From Prochlorococcus sp. AG-335-A05 (GTDB lineage: Bacteria > Cyanobacteriota > Cyanobacteriia > PCC-6307 > Cyanobiaceae), in the NCBI GenBank assembly GCA_003282425.1, contig QBZF01000001.1, positions 1 through 64,000 of the forward strand: a stretch of 64,000 nucleotides of DNA. The letters run 5' to 3'. Position 1 is the first letter of the stretch. Each line of letters opens with the position of its first letter. The notes beneath the pieces are model-generated. The model saw nothing but the letters and a program-made list of their open reading frames with translations. It did not search any database and was not told where the DNA came from. Below, piece by piece: positions 32,021 through 43,831 of this stretch. Position numbers and translations under genes: made by a program.

Positions 32021-33835
32021 TTAGTAGTGATTAGCAACTTTCCTATGATGAACAGCAGTTTTACAGGATAAATCGGAGACACTCCCATTTTCAACTATAC
32101 CGTAAATAATCCAATGATCTGGAGTCTCTAATCGCGAGCTTACCTTACAATCTAAAAACGCGAGAGAATCAGAAAGCACTGGTCCACCATTTGCGATGTT
32201 GTTTACTACATCTACATCCGCAAATCTGTCTGCTCCAGGTGCAAATCTTTTTAAAAAATGTCTAAACATTTTTTGATAGTTATCTTCTCGCAAGATATTA
32301 ACTACAAAACCTTTTCCAACTTGCATATAAGATTCAATAGCTCTATCTTTTGCAACTGCAACAGTAATACCAGGTGGACTGAAACTTGCTTGACTAACCC
32401 AGCTTGCTACCATCGCACTTTGCCTGAAAGTTGGACCTTCTCCTTGGCTGGCTGTAACTACGTACAAACCTCCACTTAATCTTCCTAAAGCTTTATCTAA
32501 ATTTGAATCGAGACTTTTCATTGAAGCAATATTTTTCTTCTTATTGATCAATTGTCCCAAGTCAGTTCCAGCTTCTTCAAATTGTTGATAGATAATAGGA
32601 TCTGGAATGTTTTTAACTCTTAAAGGTGAAAAGGCTTCTTTTTGTCCTAATTCTCTTAATTTATTTGCTAACGAATCTATCGGCTCATCATTTCCTCCAA
32701 AAGCATCATAAATAGCAGTAAATTGTTTAGGTTTTAATGCTGCAAAGAGAGTGCCAAGAGACTCTTTTAACTCATTATCTGAATTAACTGGCCAAGTAGG
32801 AATTACTACTGCTTTGGACTCAGAAATTAAACCAGTTAATTCCTGAGAATCTGAAGATCTTAAATCAATTAATTGAACCTGTGCATCTGCTTTACTTATT
32901 CCGTGAGATATAGCTTGGCTTAATCGATCACAATAGCCATAATCACTGATGTAGCAGACTGATACAAATTCATTTCCTTTACTTTTATTACTACTCCACT
33001 CTGAATACTTTTCTTTCCAAAAATTAACTTGATTATGAAGCAATGGCCCATGACCAACAGCTATAGTTTTAAGTTCAGGTAACTTATCTATTCGCTTAAT
33101 AGCTTGTAGAACACTTCTTGCATTGGGGCCCATTAGGCAATCGTAATAAAAACGAAAATCTTCATATATTTCTTTTTGATTATTATCAAAAAATTCATCA
33201 GAGCAATAATGTAATCCAAAAGCGTCGCATGTATATAAAACATTCGTCCCATGATCGTAGGAGAAAATGGTATCTGGCCAATGTAAATTTGGTGCACTTA
33301 TAAATTCAATATTGTGATTTACCCCACTTGTGGGGTTAGTTCCAAGATCTAAATGTTGTCCACTTTTCACTTCTAAACTTTTAAATGGAATATGTATTTG
33401 GTCTTCAATAAATTTAAGAGCTAATTTTGAACCAACTACTGTTATGTGTGGATTGAGAGTTAAGAGGTTTCCAATTAAACCTGAGTGGTCTGGCTCTGTA
33501 TGACTAGAGATTAAATAATCAATTTCTTCTGGATTTACTTCTCTTAGTAATTGCTCAAACCATAATTTTTCAAATTTAGAGTGACTTGTATCAATTATTG
33601 CTAATTTTTGTCCCTTAATGATAAAACTATTATAAGTAGTTCCATTTCTTAATCCAAATTCAATATCAAATCTACTTCGATCCCAGTCAAGAGATCTAAT
33701 CGCACTTGAGTCATCTGCAAAATTTTTATATTGCACAGATAATTTTTGCTCAACTTTAATCATCTCTGAAGTACTTGTTTTCGCAGAAGTTATCATACTA
33801 TGATTCTTTTGTATTTTGACTTTAGTTAAATACAA
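32021..33835 (-). CDS. Flavodiiron protein with C-terminal flavin reductase domain
   Basis: SSHTEPDHSGL diiron motif; flavodoxin and flavin reductase domains; paralogue of the adjacent gene. Confidence 0.94.
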   Translation of the reverse strand: MYLTKVKIQKNHSMITSAKTSTSEMIKVEQKLSVQYKNFADDSSAIRSLDWDRSRFDIEFGLRNGTTYNSFIIKGQKLAIIDTSHSKFEKLWFEQLLREVNPEEIDYLISSHTEPDHSGLIGNLLTLNPHITVVGSKLALKFIEDQIHIPFKSLEVKSGQHLDLGTNPTSGVNHNIEFISAPNLHWPDTIFSYDHGTNVLYTCDAFGLHYCSDEFFDNNQKEIYEDFRFYYDCLMGPNARSVLQAIKRIDKLPELKTIAVGHGPLLHNQVNFWKEKYSEWSSNKSKGNEFVSVCYISDYGYCDRLSQAISHGISKADAQVQLIDLRSSDSQELTGLISESKAVVIPTWPVNSDNELKESLGTLFAALKPKQFTAIYDAFGGNDEPIDSLANKLRELGQKEAFSPLRVKNIPDPIIYQQFEEAGTDLGQLINKKKNIASMKSLDSNLDKALGRLSGGLYVVTASQGEGPTFRQSAMVASWVSQASFSPPGITVAVAKDRAIESYMQVGKGFVVNILREDNYQKMFRHFLKRFAPGADRFADVDVVNNIANGGPVLSDSLAFLDCKVSSRLETPDHWIIYGIVENGSVSDLSCKTAVHHRKVANHY

Positions 33836-33911
33836 TATAAATCCGCGTGAATCTAAGTGTGGAATTACCGAATTTGTTTTTTAAATCACTTCATTATTGA
33901 TTCTGTTATAA

Positions 33912-36572
33912 ATGAAATCTCAAACTAAAAACACTCCAATTACGGGTGATGAAATAAGGAAAACCTTTTTAGAATTTTATAAAAGCAAATCACATCTGAT
34001 TATCCCCAGTTCCTCTTTGATTCCAGATGATCCCACAGTGATGCTGACAATTGCTGGCATGCTTCCTTTTAAACCTGTTTTTTTGGGGTTAAGGAATAGA
34101 CCATCTTCAAGAGCCTCATCTAGTCAAAAGTGTATAAGAACTAATGATATTGAAAACGTAGGGGTTACAGCAAGACACCACACTTTTTTTGAAATGTTAG
34201 GTAATTTTTCTTTTGGAGATTATTTTAAAAAAGAGGCAATTCAGTGGGCTTGGGAATTAATTATTGATGTATATCACCTTAATCCTGAAAATATTATTAT
34301 TAGTGTTTTTCATGAAGATCATGAATCAGAAAAAATTTGGAGAGATGATATTGGGATTATTCCAGAAAGAATAATCCAGTTAGACGAAAAGGATAATTTT
34401 TGGTCTTCTGGAGTTACAGGTCCATGTGGACCATGTTCCGAACTTTATTATGATTTTAATCCCGAAAAAGGACTCAAAAACATTGACCTAGAGGATGGAG
34501 ATCGTTTTATTGAATTTTATAATCTTGTATTTATGCAATATAACCGGGATTCAAAAGGGATATTATCAGATCTTGAATTTAAAAATATTGATACCGGGAT
34601 GGGGCTTGAACGTATGGCTCAAATTCTTCAAAAAAAGGAAAATAATTATGAAACTGATTTAATTTTTCCAATTGTCAAAGAGGCTGCTATTTTTGCTAAT
34701 ATTGATTATTTTTCTTCTGATAATCGTACTAAGATCTCACTTAAAATACTTGGTGATCATACTAGGGCGATTATTCATTTAATTTCCGATGGAGTAGTTG
34801 CTAGTAATCTCGGTAGGGGGTACATCTTGAGAAGATTGATAAGAAGGATGATTAGGCATGGAAGGTTATTAGGTATAAAAGACAATTTTCTTTCAAGGCT
34901 TGCATCTCTTGGTATTAGTTTGATGCAAAATACTTATCCTGATTTAAAAAATAATAAAGAACGTATTTTAAGAGAGCTTAATATTGAGGAAAAAAGATTT
35001 CTTGAAACTTTAGACAGAGGTGAGAAATTATTAAATGATTTTATACTTTCTGGCGAAAAATTAATTTCTGGATCTAAAGCTTTTGAACTATATGATACTT
35101 ATGGATTTCCTTTAGAATTAACTAAAGAAATACTTGAAGAAAAAAATATAAATGTTGATTTAGAAGGTTTTGAAAGAGAAATGGAGGCTCAAAAAGAAAG
35201 AGCGAAAGCAGCATCTCAAAAAATTGATTTAACTTTAAAAGGATCAATTGAAAGAGAAATAGATTTATTTGATCAAACTATTTTTGAAGGATATGATTCT
35301 CTTAATTCTAAGGGTTTAGTAAAGGGTATATTTTTTGAGTTAAATTCTGTAGAAAAAGCTTTTCAAGGACAAGCAGTTCAAATTATCCTCGATCAAACTT
35401 CTTTTTATGGAGAATCAGGAGGTCAAGTTGGCGATACAGGAATTATCTTCGGTGATGGAACAGAAATTCATATAGATAAAGTTATAAGGAAAAAAAATAT
35501 ATTCTTGCATTGTGGAACTGTAATAAAAGGAGAAATTTTCAGAAATCAGTTAGTTGAAACGAGAGTTGATAATTCCAATAGAGCAAGAGCCGAATCAAAT
35601 CATACTGCTACTCATTTACTACAATCTGCTCTCAAAATAGTTATTGATGAGAGTGTTAGCCAAAGAGGTTCATTAGTAGCTTTTAATAAATTACGGTTTG
35701 ATTTTAATTCTCCTCAACCTTTATCTAAAGAACAAATTTTACAAATTGAGTCTTTAGTTAATTCCTGGATCTTTGAAAATCATCCTATTCAAGTGAAACA
35801 TATGGAGAAAGATGATGCTCTCAAAGCAGGCGCTCTAGCTATGTTTGGAGAGAAATATGGAGACATTGTTAGAGTAGTTGATGTTCCAGGTGTTTCTATG
35901 GAGCTTTGTGGTGGGACACATGTTCGAAAGACATCTGAAGTGGGTAGCTTTAAAATTATTAGTGAATTAGGAATATCTTCAGGTATTAGAAGAATAGAAG
36001 CTTTATCTGGACAGTTGGTTTTAGATTATTTTAAAGCAAGAGATGAGACGGTAGATAAACTTAGTGATTTATTAAAAGCAAGTCCATCGAAACTTTTTGA
36101 AAGGGTTAATTCTCTACAATCAGAGTTGATTAATAAAAATAAAGAAATACAAAAAATGAAGGATGAAATAGCTTATTTTAAATACTCTTCGCTAAGTTCT
36201 TCTGCAAATAAAATTGGATTATTTTCGCTGATTATTAGTCAGCTTGATGGACTAGATGGAAAATCTTTACAATCAGCAGCAATAGATTTAACTTCTAAAT
36301 TAGGAGATAAGTCTGTTGTGATTCTCGGAGGAATACCAGATAAGGAAAATAAAAAATTGTTATTTGTTGTCTCTTTTGGAGAAGACTTAGTTAAAAGAGG
36401 TATGCATGCAGGGAAATTGATTAATGATATTTCACGTATTTGCTCTGGGGGAGGGGGAGGTAAACCTAACTTTGCCCAGGCAGGTGCTAAAGATATTGAT
36501 AAATTAAATGATGCTTTGGAATATGCAAGAAAAGATTTGAGGACAAAGCTCCTTAGTTATTCTGATAAGTAA
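33912..36572 (+). CDS. alaS: Alanyl-tRNA synthetase
   Basis: [63 protein letters not shown]. Confidence 0.98.
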   Translation: MKSQTKNTPITGDEIRKTFLEFYKSKSHLIIPSSSLIPDDPTVMLTIAGMLPFKPVFLGLRNRPSSRASSSQKCIRTNDIENVGVTARHHTFFEMLGNFSFGDYFKKEAIQWAWELIIDVYHLNPENIIISVFHEDHESEKIWRDDIGIIPERIIQLDEKDNFWSSGVTGPCGPCSELYYDFNPEKGLKNIDLEDGDRFIEFYNLVFMQYNRDSKGILSDLEFKNIDTGMGLERMAQILQKKENNYETDLIFPIVKEAAIFANIDYFSSDNRTKISLKILGDHTRAIIHLISDGVVASNLGRGYILRRLIRRMIRHGRLLGIKDNFLSRLASLGISLMQNTYPDLKNNKERILRELNIEEKRFLETLDRGEKLLNDFILSGEKLISGSKAFELYDTYGFPLELTKEILEEKNINVDLEGFEREMEAQKERAKAASQKIDLTLKGSIEREIDLFDQTIFEGYDSLNSKGLVKGIFFELNSVEKAFQGQAVQIILDQTSFYGESGGQVGDTGIIFGDGTEIHIDKVIRKKNIFLHCGTVIKGEIFRNQLVETRVDNSNRARAESNHTATHLLQSALKIVIDESVSQRGSLVAFNKLRFDFNSPQPLSKEQILQIESLVNSWIFENHPIQVKHMEKDDALKAGALAMFGEKYGDIVRVVDVPGVSMELCGGTHVRKTSEVGSFKIISELGISSGIRRIEALSGQLVLDYFKARDETVDKLSDLLKASPSKLFERVNSLQSELINKNKEIQKMKDEIAYFKYSSLSSSANKIGLFSLIISQLDGLDGKSLQSAAIDLTSKLGDKSVVILGGIPDKENKKLLFVVSFGEDLVKRGMHAGKLINDISRICSGGGGGKPNFAQAGAKDIDKLNDALEYARKDLRTKLLSYSDK

Positions 36573-38503
36573 CTACTTTTTCTTAAACTGGTTTCTATTT
36601 GGTCAATTAACTTTCGTGCTTCTTGAATAGTCAAAGTTTTGTTATTGATAGCAGATTCAGTATTGACTCTTATTGATTCAACTAAATTATCTGAACTGTA
36701 ATCTAATAACTCTAAAATTTCTGATTTGCTGTTTTCTTTAATAATGTTTTTAATTTTATAAGAATTATCTTCATTTATATCAATATGAATAACATTTGTA
36801 TTTCCAAATAAATTATGGAAATTCCCTAATGCCTCTTGATATGCCCCTGCCATAAAGATTCCTATTAGATAATCATTATTTTTTTCTGGAGGATGTAAAT
36901 TTAAAAGCGATTTAATCTTTCCATTGTCAATAAAACTATTCAGCTTGCCATCAGAATCACAAGTTAAATCCGCAAAGTTTCCCTTACAAAAGGGCTCTTC
37001 TAAATGTCTATGAATTGGAATAATTGGAAAAACTTGATTAATTGCCCAGGTATCAGGAATAGATTTAAAAACTGACAAATTTGCGTAATATGTTGATGCA
37101 AGCGTGTCGGTTATTTCAGATAAGTCTGGATGGATAATTTCATCATTCTCCAATTGATTTAAAATCTCTTTTGCACAAGCCCATGTAAGTTCTTCCGCAT
37201 ACGCACGTTCTTCTAAACAGATAAATCCCAGTCTAAAAGCGACTAAGCAATCCTCTTTAAATTTTTTAGCGTCATTCCATAATTCTATTATTTCAGATAA
37301 ATCTTCTTTTTTATCTCTAAGATTCTTTATCTGATTAAGGGTTTCTATCAGATTTGTGATGATTAATGATTGTTTTTTTTGATCTGATACTTTAACTGGG
37401 GAGCTGACATGACTTGTCCCTAAAATATTAAAAATTAAAACTGAACAATGACTGATTATTGCTCTACCACTTTCTGAGATTATGATTGGATGTTGAATAT
37501 TATTTACTTCACATGAATCTTTTACTGTTGCAATGACGTCATTTGCGTAGTTTTGAAGAGAATAATTTGTCGAAGTATTGGAAGACGTTTTAGTTCCATC
37601 GAAGTCTATTCCTAAGCCGCCTCCAACATCTATATATTTCATTGGTGCGCCTAACTTAGATAATTCAACAAATATTTGACTAGCTTCTTGTAATGCGTCT
37701 TTTATTACTGATATATCACTGATTTGGCTTCCAACATGGAAATGCAGCAACATCATTTCGTTTATTAGATTTGCTTCTTTGAGCTCTTTTATTGTTAGCA
37801 TTATGTCTGGAATTGATAATCCAAATTTGGAATTATCTCCCAATGATTTACCCCACCTTCCACTGCTCTTACTTGATAATTTCGATCTAATTCCAAGTAT
37901 GGGGGTTGCTTTGAGATCTTTTACAGCCTCTTTAATTCTTTGAACTTCATCTCTTTGTTCAATAACTATAATTGGCTTTTTACCAAGTTTTCTGGCTAAT
38001 ATTGCAGTCTCAATATACTTTTTATCTTTATAGCCATTACAAATTAAAAGTGATTTTTGATTTTCTAGGATTGATAATCCAATTAATAATTCTGATTTAC
38101 TTCCTACTTCTAAACCAAAATTCCAACGATCCCCATATTCAATGATTTTTTCCAATACATTTTTTTGCTGATTACATTTAATAGGAAAAACTCCTTGATA
38201 AATATTTTTATAGTCATAAGTTTCTATAGCTTGGGAGAAGGCATTATTTAATTCCGTAATTCGGTCTTTTAAAATGTCGTTGAATCTTATTATGAGGGGA
38301 GTATTGATTTCTCTACTTTTAAATTCCTTAACAAGTTTAAAAAGATCGACTTTTTTTTGGGATTTTCTATTTGGGCTTATCGATATATTACCATCTGAAT
38401 TAATTGAAAAATATCTTTCTCCCCATCTATCAATACCATACGTAGAAATACTATCTTCTATACTCCAATTTTTATTTAATTTTTTTGGATCAAAATTGGT
38501 CAA
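36557..38503 (-). CDS. speA: Biosynthetic arginine decarboxylase
   Basis: [40 protein letters not shown]. Confidence 0.96.
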   Translation of the reverse strand: MTNFDPKKLNKNWSIEDSISTYGIDRWGERYFSINSDGNISISPNRKSQKKVDLFKLVKEFKSREINTPLIIRFNDILKDRITELNNAFSQAIETYDYKNIYQGVFPIKCNQQKNVLEKIIEYGDRWNFGLEVGSKSELLIGLSILENQKSLLICNGYKDKKYIETAILARKLGKKPIIVIEQRDEVQRIKEAVKDLKATPILGIRSKLSSKSSGRWGKSLGDNSKFGLSIPDIMLTIKELKEANLINEMMLLHFHVGSQISDISVIKDALQEASQIFVELSKLGAPMKYIDVGGGLGIDFDGTKTSSNTSTNYSLQNYANDVIATVKDSCEVNNIQHPIIISESGRAIISHCSVLIFNILGTSHVSSPVKVSDQKKQSLIITNLIETLNQIKNLRDKKEDLSEIIELWNDAKKFKEDCLVAFRLGFICLEERAYAEELTWACAKEILNQLENDEIIHPDLSEITDTLASTYYANLSVFKSIPDTWAINQVFPIIPIHRHLEEPFCKGNFADLTCDSDGKLNSFIDNGKIKSLLNLHPPEKNNDYLIGIFMAGAYQEALGNFHNLFGNTNVIHIDINEDNSYKIKNIIKENSKSEILELLDYSSDNLVESIRVNTESAINNKTLTIQEARKLIDQIETSLRKSSYLSE

Positions 38504-38624
38504 TTTTAGTTTTGTGATTTATATAAGTTTTTGAAAATTACTCAAAACGATATCTTTTATTTTAATGATTACTTGCCAAGTTACCACCTTAAAGAAGAAT
38601 ATACATAGAGAGATTACTAATTAA

Positions 38625-39083
38625 ATGATCAAAGAGAGAACGTTTCTTGCAATTAAACCAGATGGAGTTCAGAGAGGATATGTTTCAGAGATTATTGGAA
38701 GGTTTGAAAAAAAAGGCTTTAAATTGGTAGGTTTAAAACAATTAATTCCATCAAAACAACTTGCTCAAGACCATTATGGGGTTCATAGAGAAAGACCTTT
38801 TTTCAAGGATTTAGTCGACTTTATATCAAGTGGTCCTGTGGTTGCGATGATTTGGGAAGGAGAAGGGGTAATCTTAAGCGCAAGAAAATTAATAGGAGCT
38901 ACAAAACCACTTGAGGCTGAACCTGGCACTATAAGAGGAGATTTAGCTATTGATATAGGTAGAAATATAATTCATGGTTCAGATGGAGAAGAAACTGCAA
39001 AATTTGAGATAAATTTATGGTTTGATCAAGATGAAATATGTGATTGGGAAACTTCTGATACCGAATGGCGAGCAGAAAATTAA
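38625..39083 (+). CDS. ndk: Nucleoside diphosphate kinase
   Basis: [31 protein letters not shown]. Confidence 0.98.
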   Translation: MIKERTFLAIKPDGVQRGYVSEIIGRFEKKGFKLVGLKQLIPSKQLAQDHYGVHRERPFFKDLVDFISSGPVVAMIWEGEGVILSARKLIGATKPLEAEPGTIRGDLAIDIGRNIIHGSDGEETAKFEINLWFDQDEICDWETSDTEWRAEN

Positions 39084-39095
39084 AGAAATTTATAT

Positions 39096-40199
39096 TTAAA
39101 ATCTATTGAAACTAAATTTTTTAAGGAAAGTAGTTTCAATATTGTTGAGAGTTTTTTCTTGAATTAATTTAAACATAATATCGCTTGTAATTGCTGAAAA
39201 GAGCACTCCATTTCTGTAATGTCCTGTCGCTATATAAAGATTGACGATTTGGGTTTTTCCAATTATAGGCTTTAAGTCAGGTGTACAAGGCCTGAATCCC
39301 CACCAATGTTCCATTTGTGGCCAGTTAAATGCTTCTGGTAATAAAGATTTAATACCCTCTTGAAGTTGATTTATGCCCTTTGGGGTATTTCCTTGATTAA
39401 ATTTGGCCTTATCTTCAACGGTTGCTCCAACAACTATAAGACCATCGTCTCTAGGAACTAAGTAAGTATTTGGACCAAAAAGAACTCTTTTGATAAAATT
39501 TTCTGGACCTTGTATTGATAGCATTTGACCCTTTACAGGAAAGATTGGTAAATTATTTAAAACTTTTTTACTCCAAGCACCGCAACATAAAATTACTTTT
39601 CCCCCAAAAATATTTTTTATTTCTCCAGTAGCGTTTAAAACTTTTGCACCAAGAATTTTATTCTTTTCTAAGATTAATTCTTTTACATCTGCTCCTTCTT
39701 GGAACTTGACCCCATGCAAAGAACATGCACGCTCAAGAGCGCGCATAAGTCTCCTTCTATTATCTATTTGGCCGTCTTGTTCAAAAAGTAATCCATGCTC
39801 CCAATTTGTATTGATTCCACTGATTTCTTTCTTTAGGTTTTTCTGATTTAAATATTTTCCATATTTATAGGTCTTGAATTTCTTCAATTTTTTTAAATTT
39901 TCAAACGGTACTACTATTCCACATTTTTTTAAACCACAATCAATACCACTATCTTGTTCAATATTTTTAATCCATTCTGGAATTAAATTTTGACTGTGTT
40001 GTCCAAATATGAATAATTCATCTGCAAGTCCTTCAGCATGGGTGGCTAGCATTCCTGCCGCAACGAATCCAGCAGATTCGCTTCTGTTTTTGCTTAAAAC
40101 TTCAACTTTAAATTTATTACGTGCAAATTCATAAGCAATAGACAAACCTATTAATCCTCCACCAATAATTAAAATTGTATTTTTAGTTTCTGATTCCAT
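39096..40199 (-). CDS. thiO: FAD-dependent glycine oxidase (ThiO-like)
   Basis: IIGGGLIGLSIAYEFAR; VKGQMLSIQGP; WWGFRPCTPDLKPIIG; GHYRNGVLF. Confidence 0.87.
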   Translation of the reverse strand: MESETKNTILIIGGGLIGLSIAYEFARNKFKVEVLSKNRSESAGFVAAGMLATHAEGLADELFIFGQHSQNLIPEWIKNIEQDSGIDCGLKKCGIVVPFENLKKLKKFKTYKYGKYLNQKNLKKEISGINTNWEHGLLFEQDGQIDNRRRLMRALERACSLHGVKFQEGADVKELILEKNKILGAKVLNATGEIKNIFGGKVILCCGAWSKKVLNNLPIFPVKGQMLSIQGPENFIKRVLFGPNTYLVPRDDGLIVVGATVEDKAKFNQGNTPKGINQLQEGIKSLLPEAFNWPQMEHWWGFRPCTPDLKPIIGKTQIVNLYIATGHYRNGVLFSAITSDIMFKLIQEKTLNNIETTFLKKFSFNRF

Positions 40200-40279
40200 T
40201 TAATTATTTTTATAATTTAGATGTGTTTTAATTCTCTTCTACCTTATATCCAATAAGATAAAGAGAGAAATATTTAATA

Positions 40280-41752
40280 ATGAAAAATTTTGAACCTTGG
40301 GAAGCTGTGATCGGTTTAGAAACTCATGTCCAGCTTAATACTAAAAGTAAAATATTTACATCTGCATCAACTGCTTTTGGTGATGAACCTAATACTCATA
40401 TTGATCCTGTTGTTTGTGGTTTACCAGGAACTCTCCCTGTTTTAAATAAGACTGTTTTAGAGTATGCAGTAAAAACTTCTTTAGCTTTAAATTTAAATGT
40501 AGCAGAACATTGTAAATTTGATAGAAAACAATACTTTTACCCTGATTTGCCTAAAAACTATCAAATCTCTCAATTCGATGAACCCTTAGCAGAAAATGGC
40601 TGGCTAGAAGTTGAAATAGCAGAAAAAAATAAAGAAACATACTTAAAAAAAATCGGTATAGAAAGGCTTCATATGGAAGAAGATGCTGGTAAATTAGTTC
40701 ATGTAGGAAGCGATCGATTGGCTGGCTCTAAATATTCATTGGTTGATTACAACCGCGCTGGTATAGCACTCGTTGAAATCGTAAGTAAACCAGACATTAG
40801 GACAGGTAGAGAGGCATCAGAATATGCTTCAGAAATAAGAAGAACTGTTAGATACCTTGGTGTTTCAGATGGCAATATGCAAGAGGGCTCACTAAGGTGC
40901 GATGTAAACATTTCAGTTAGGAGAGGTCCTAATGCCCCTTTCGGGACCAAAGTTGAGATAAAGAATATGAATTCTTTCTCTGCTATTCAAAAGGCTTGTG
41001 AGTATGAAATAGAAAGACAAATTGATGTTTATGAGAATGGAGGGGAAATTTATCAAGAAACTAGGCTATGGGACGAAGCTAAGCAATTAACAAAAAGTAT
41101 GAGATTAAAGGAGGGTAGTAGTGATTATAGATATTTCCCAGATCCTGATCTTGGCCCGATTGAAATATCAAAAGAACAAAAAGATCAATGGCTTAATGAA
41201 TTGCCTGAATTACCCTCTAAGAAAAGACAAAAATATGTCAAAGAATTAGGCTTGTCACCATATGATTCAAGAGTTATTTCCGATGAAGTTTTTATGGCAA
41301 ACTTCTTTGAAGAGACCGTAGCAAATGGTGCCGATCCTAAACTTGCATCAAATTGGATAACAAGTGATATTGTGGGTTATTTGAAATCAAATAAACAAAT
41401 TTTTGCTGACTTAAAGCTTAGCCCTATTAATCTTGCAGAGATGATTAATATGATTTCTAAGAAAGTTATTAGTGGAAAAATAGCAAAAGAAATTTTACCA
41501 GAATTAATTCAGGATAATGTTTCTCCACAAAAGCTAGTTGAAGAAAAAGGTTTGGCTATGATATCTGATTCTGCAAGTATTTTGGCAATTATTGAAGAAC
41601 TTATTATTGAATATCCTAAAGAAGTTAAATCTTTTAAAGATGGGAAAACTAAACTCCTTGGTTTTTTTGTAGGACAGCTTATGAAAAAAACTAAAGGTAA
41701 AGCAGATCCCAAGCTTGCTAATAAACTCATTTCAGAAAAACTAAATAGTTAA
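40280..41752 (+). CDS. gatB: Asp-tRNA(Asn)/Glu-tRNA(Gln) amidotransferase subunit B
   Basis: WEAVIGLETHVQLNTKSKIF; PKNYQISQFDEP; LRCDVNISVR. Confidence 0.98.
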   Translation: MKNFEPWEAVIGLETHVQLNTKSKIFTSASTAFGDEPNTHIDPVVCGLPGTLPVLNKTVLEYAVKTSLALNLNVAEHCKFDRKQYFYPDLPKNYQISQFDEPLAENGWLEVEIAEKNKETYLKKIGIERLHMEEDAGKLVHVGSDRLAGSKYSLVDYNRAGIALVEIVSKPDIRTGREASEYASEIRRTVRYLGVSDGNMQEGSLRCDVNISVRRGPNAPFGTKVEIKNMNSFSAIQKACEYEIERQIDVYENGGEIYQETRLWDEAKQLTKSMRLKEGSSDYRYFPDPDLGPIEISKEQKDQWLNELPELPSKKRQKYVKELGLSPYDSRVISDEVFMANFFEETVANGADPKLASNWITSDIVGYLKSNKQIFADLKLSPINLAEMINMISKKVISGKIAKEILPELIQDNVSPQKLVEEKGLAMISDSASILAIIEELIIEYPKEVKSFKDGKTKLLGFFVGQLMKKTKGKADPKLANKLISEKLNS

Positions 41753-41755
41753 TTT

Positions 41756-42370
41756 TTAGAAAAGTTTTTGTATTGTATCTATCCATAACTTTTTATCATC
41801 TGAATTGTCTAGTATTACATCTGAAAATTTAGATTTATCTTCAAAATTTAATTGAAGATTTATAATTTTCTCAGCCTCATCGTAGCTTATTTGATTTCTT
41901 TTCATAAGTCTTTTCTTTTGGATATCTTTTGGACATTTTACTAACCATATTTCAGTACAAAGATCCGTAAATTTTGCTTCAAATAGCAAAGGGATAACTA
42001 AAAGTAGAATTTTATTTGTATCAAATTGATTACATGTTTCTATCATTGCTTCTTTTATTAATGGATGAAGAAGATTTTGAATCCATGATCTATGTATAGA
42101 ATTTTCGAAAATAATTCTTTTTAATAATGCCCTGTTTATTTCATTTCCTGAAGAATGCTGATCAACTATTTGAGGTCCAAAATAAGCGACAACTTTCTTA
42201 TAGCAATTACTTTTCGGCTTGATTAGATCTTTTGAATATTGATCTGCATCCAATATTGGAATGTCTATATATTTTTTTATGTATTTGGCTATAGTAGATT
42301 TTCCACTTGCAATACCTCCAGTAAGACCTATTCTTCTTTGTTTATTGTTTAATTTTGGGTGGATGCTCAT
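41756..42370 (-). CDS. coaE: Dephospho-CoA kinase
   Basis: RIGLTGGIASGKST; LDADQ; VIPLLFE. Confidence 0.95.
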   Translation of the reverse strand: MSIHPKLNNKQRRIGLTGGIASGKSTIAKYIKKYIDIPILDADQYSKDLIKPKSNCYKKVVAYFGPQIVDQHSSGNEINRALLKRIIFENSIHRSWIQNLLHPLIKEAMIETCNQFDTNKILLLVIPLLFEAKFTDLCTEIWLVKCPKDIQKKRLMKRNQISYDEAEKIINLQLNFEDKSKFSDVILDNSDDKKLWIDTIQKLF

Positions 42371-42444
42371 AAATTTAATAAGAATCTATATTGCAGTGTT
42401 TTAATAGAAAGAGTAGTTATTATGGATTTAATTTATAAAAAAGA

Positions 42445-43683
42445 TTGATTCAGCTTGAGACTAATTGGTCAGTTGTGAGTGATGTTGAAGAAAAGCCTGA
42501 TGGTTTTTCTTTCGCAGGGATCGCTGCAGGATTAAAAGATTCTAATAAGAAAGACTTGGCTTTAATATTAGCTCCAGAAAATAGCATTTGTAGTGGCTTG
42601 TTTACACAATCAATAGTTAGAGCATCCTGTGTAGATATTTGTGAACAAAGGATTAAAAAGTCTTCAGGTCTTATAAGAGCAATATTAATAAACTCCGGAC
42701 AAGCAAATGCCTGTACAGGTGATTATGGTATTCAACATACTTTGTTTGCTACGAAGGAGGTCTCACAATTATTAGGAATAAATGAAGAAGAAGTTTTAAT
42801 GTGCTCAACTGGTGTAATTGGTATACCGATTAAAATAAAAAATTTAATTGATAATTTGCCTAATTTGGTCAAGGAGTTAAAAATAAATAGTTTACAGAAT
42901 GCTGCAGAAGCCATTTTAACTACTGATTTAGTTGACAAAAAAATAACTATAGAAACATGTATTGAAGATAGAAAGGTAAAGATATCTGGCTTCGCAAAAG
43001 GATCAGGAATGATTTATCCGAATATGGCTACTATGTTAGCCTTTCTTACATGTGATGTTGGTGTAGATAAAGAAGAATGGGACAAGATGATTTCTATTGC
43101 TGTTAAAAAGTCTTTTAATGCTATTTCCGTGGATGGAGAGACAAGTACTAATGATGCCTTTATAGGAATAAATTCAGGAAAAAAAATTGATAAGAAATTT
43201 TTATCAAAGATTCAATCAGGAATTGATATCGTATGCCAGAGCTTGGCAAAAAATATCGCTAGAGATGGAGAAGGCGCAAATTGTTTGCTAGAGGTTTTGG
43301 TTGAGGGAGCCAAGAATAAATCAGATGCAATTAAAATAGCGAAATCTATATGTAATTCTTCACTGGTGAAAACTGCAATTAATGGTTGTGATCCAAATTG
43401 GGGCAGAATTGTTTCAGCTGCTGGTAATTCTGGAATTGATTTTAAATTAGAAGTCCTTGATTTGTATATTGGAGACTTTCAGATTTTGAAAAAGGGTAAG
43501 TTAAATAAATATGATTCCAAAAAAGTTGCCAATTACATGCAAACAAAAATGAATGGTAAATATTTAGTTGAGGATATAGTATCTATAGCTCTTAATCTTA
43601 ATTCTGGTTCAGAAAAAGGAACTGCTTGGGGTTGTGATTTGTCTAAAAAGTACGTTGAAATAAATAGCGAATACACAACATAA
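42445..43683 (+). CDS. argJ: Glutamate N-acetyltransferase / amino-acid acetyltransferase
   Basis: GSGMIYPNMATMLAFLTCD (autoproteolytic AT(M)L site); VDGETSTND; GCDPNWGRI. Confidence 0.97.
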   Translation: MIQLETNWSVVSDVEEKPDGFSFAGIAAGLKDSNKKDLALILAPENSICSGLFTQSIVRASCVDICEQRIKKSSGLIRAILINSGQANACTGDYGIQHTLFATKEVSQLLGINEEEVLMCSTGVIGIPIKIKNLIDNLPNLVKELKINSLQNAAEAILTTDLVDKKITIETCIEDRKVKISGFAKGSGMIYPNMATMLAFLTCDVGVDKEEWDKMISIAVKKSFNAISVDGETSTNDAFIGINSGKKIDKKFLSKIQSGIDIVCQSLAKNIARDGEGANCLLEVLVEGAKNKSDAIKIAKSICNSSLVKTAINGCDPNWGRIVSAAGNSGIDFKLEVLDLYIGDFQILKKGKLNKYDSKKVANYMQTKMNGKYLVEDIVSIALNLNSGSEKGTAWGCDLSKKYVEINSEYTT

Positions 43684-43727
43684 CCCCAAACTTATTGCAC
43701 TGCAGGGGATTTGAAATCTAAAATATT

Positions 43728-43750
43728 TTTGTAACACTAAAATAACACTA
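43728..43750. repeat. 23-bp direct repeat, copy 1 (TTTGTAACACTAAAATAACACTA)
   Basis: Same length and core as copies at 44543 and 44605; consensus TTTGTARCACYWWWATAACACTA. Confidence 0.85.
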
Positions 43751-43831
43751 AGTTTCTATGTAAAAATTTTTTGTTTTGCGATAATTGATTATTAAATGAT
43801 CTATTTGTTGCTTTACTAATTTTTACAAAGT

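Noticed and set aside
30203-33835. Tandem flavodiiron genes as a novel system
   Set aside because: Paired Flv proteins with flavin reductase domains are well-known cyanobacterial oxygen-photoreduction enzymes.
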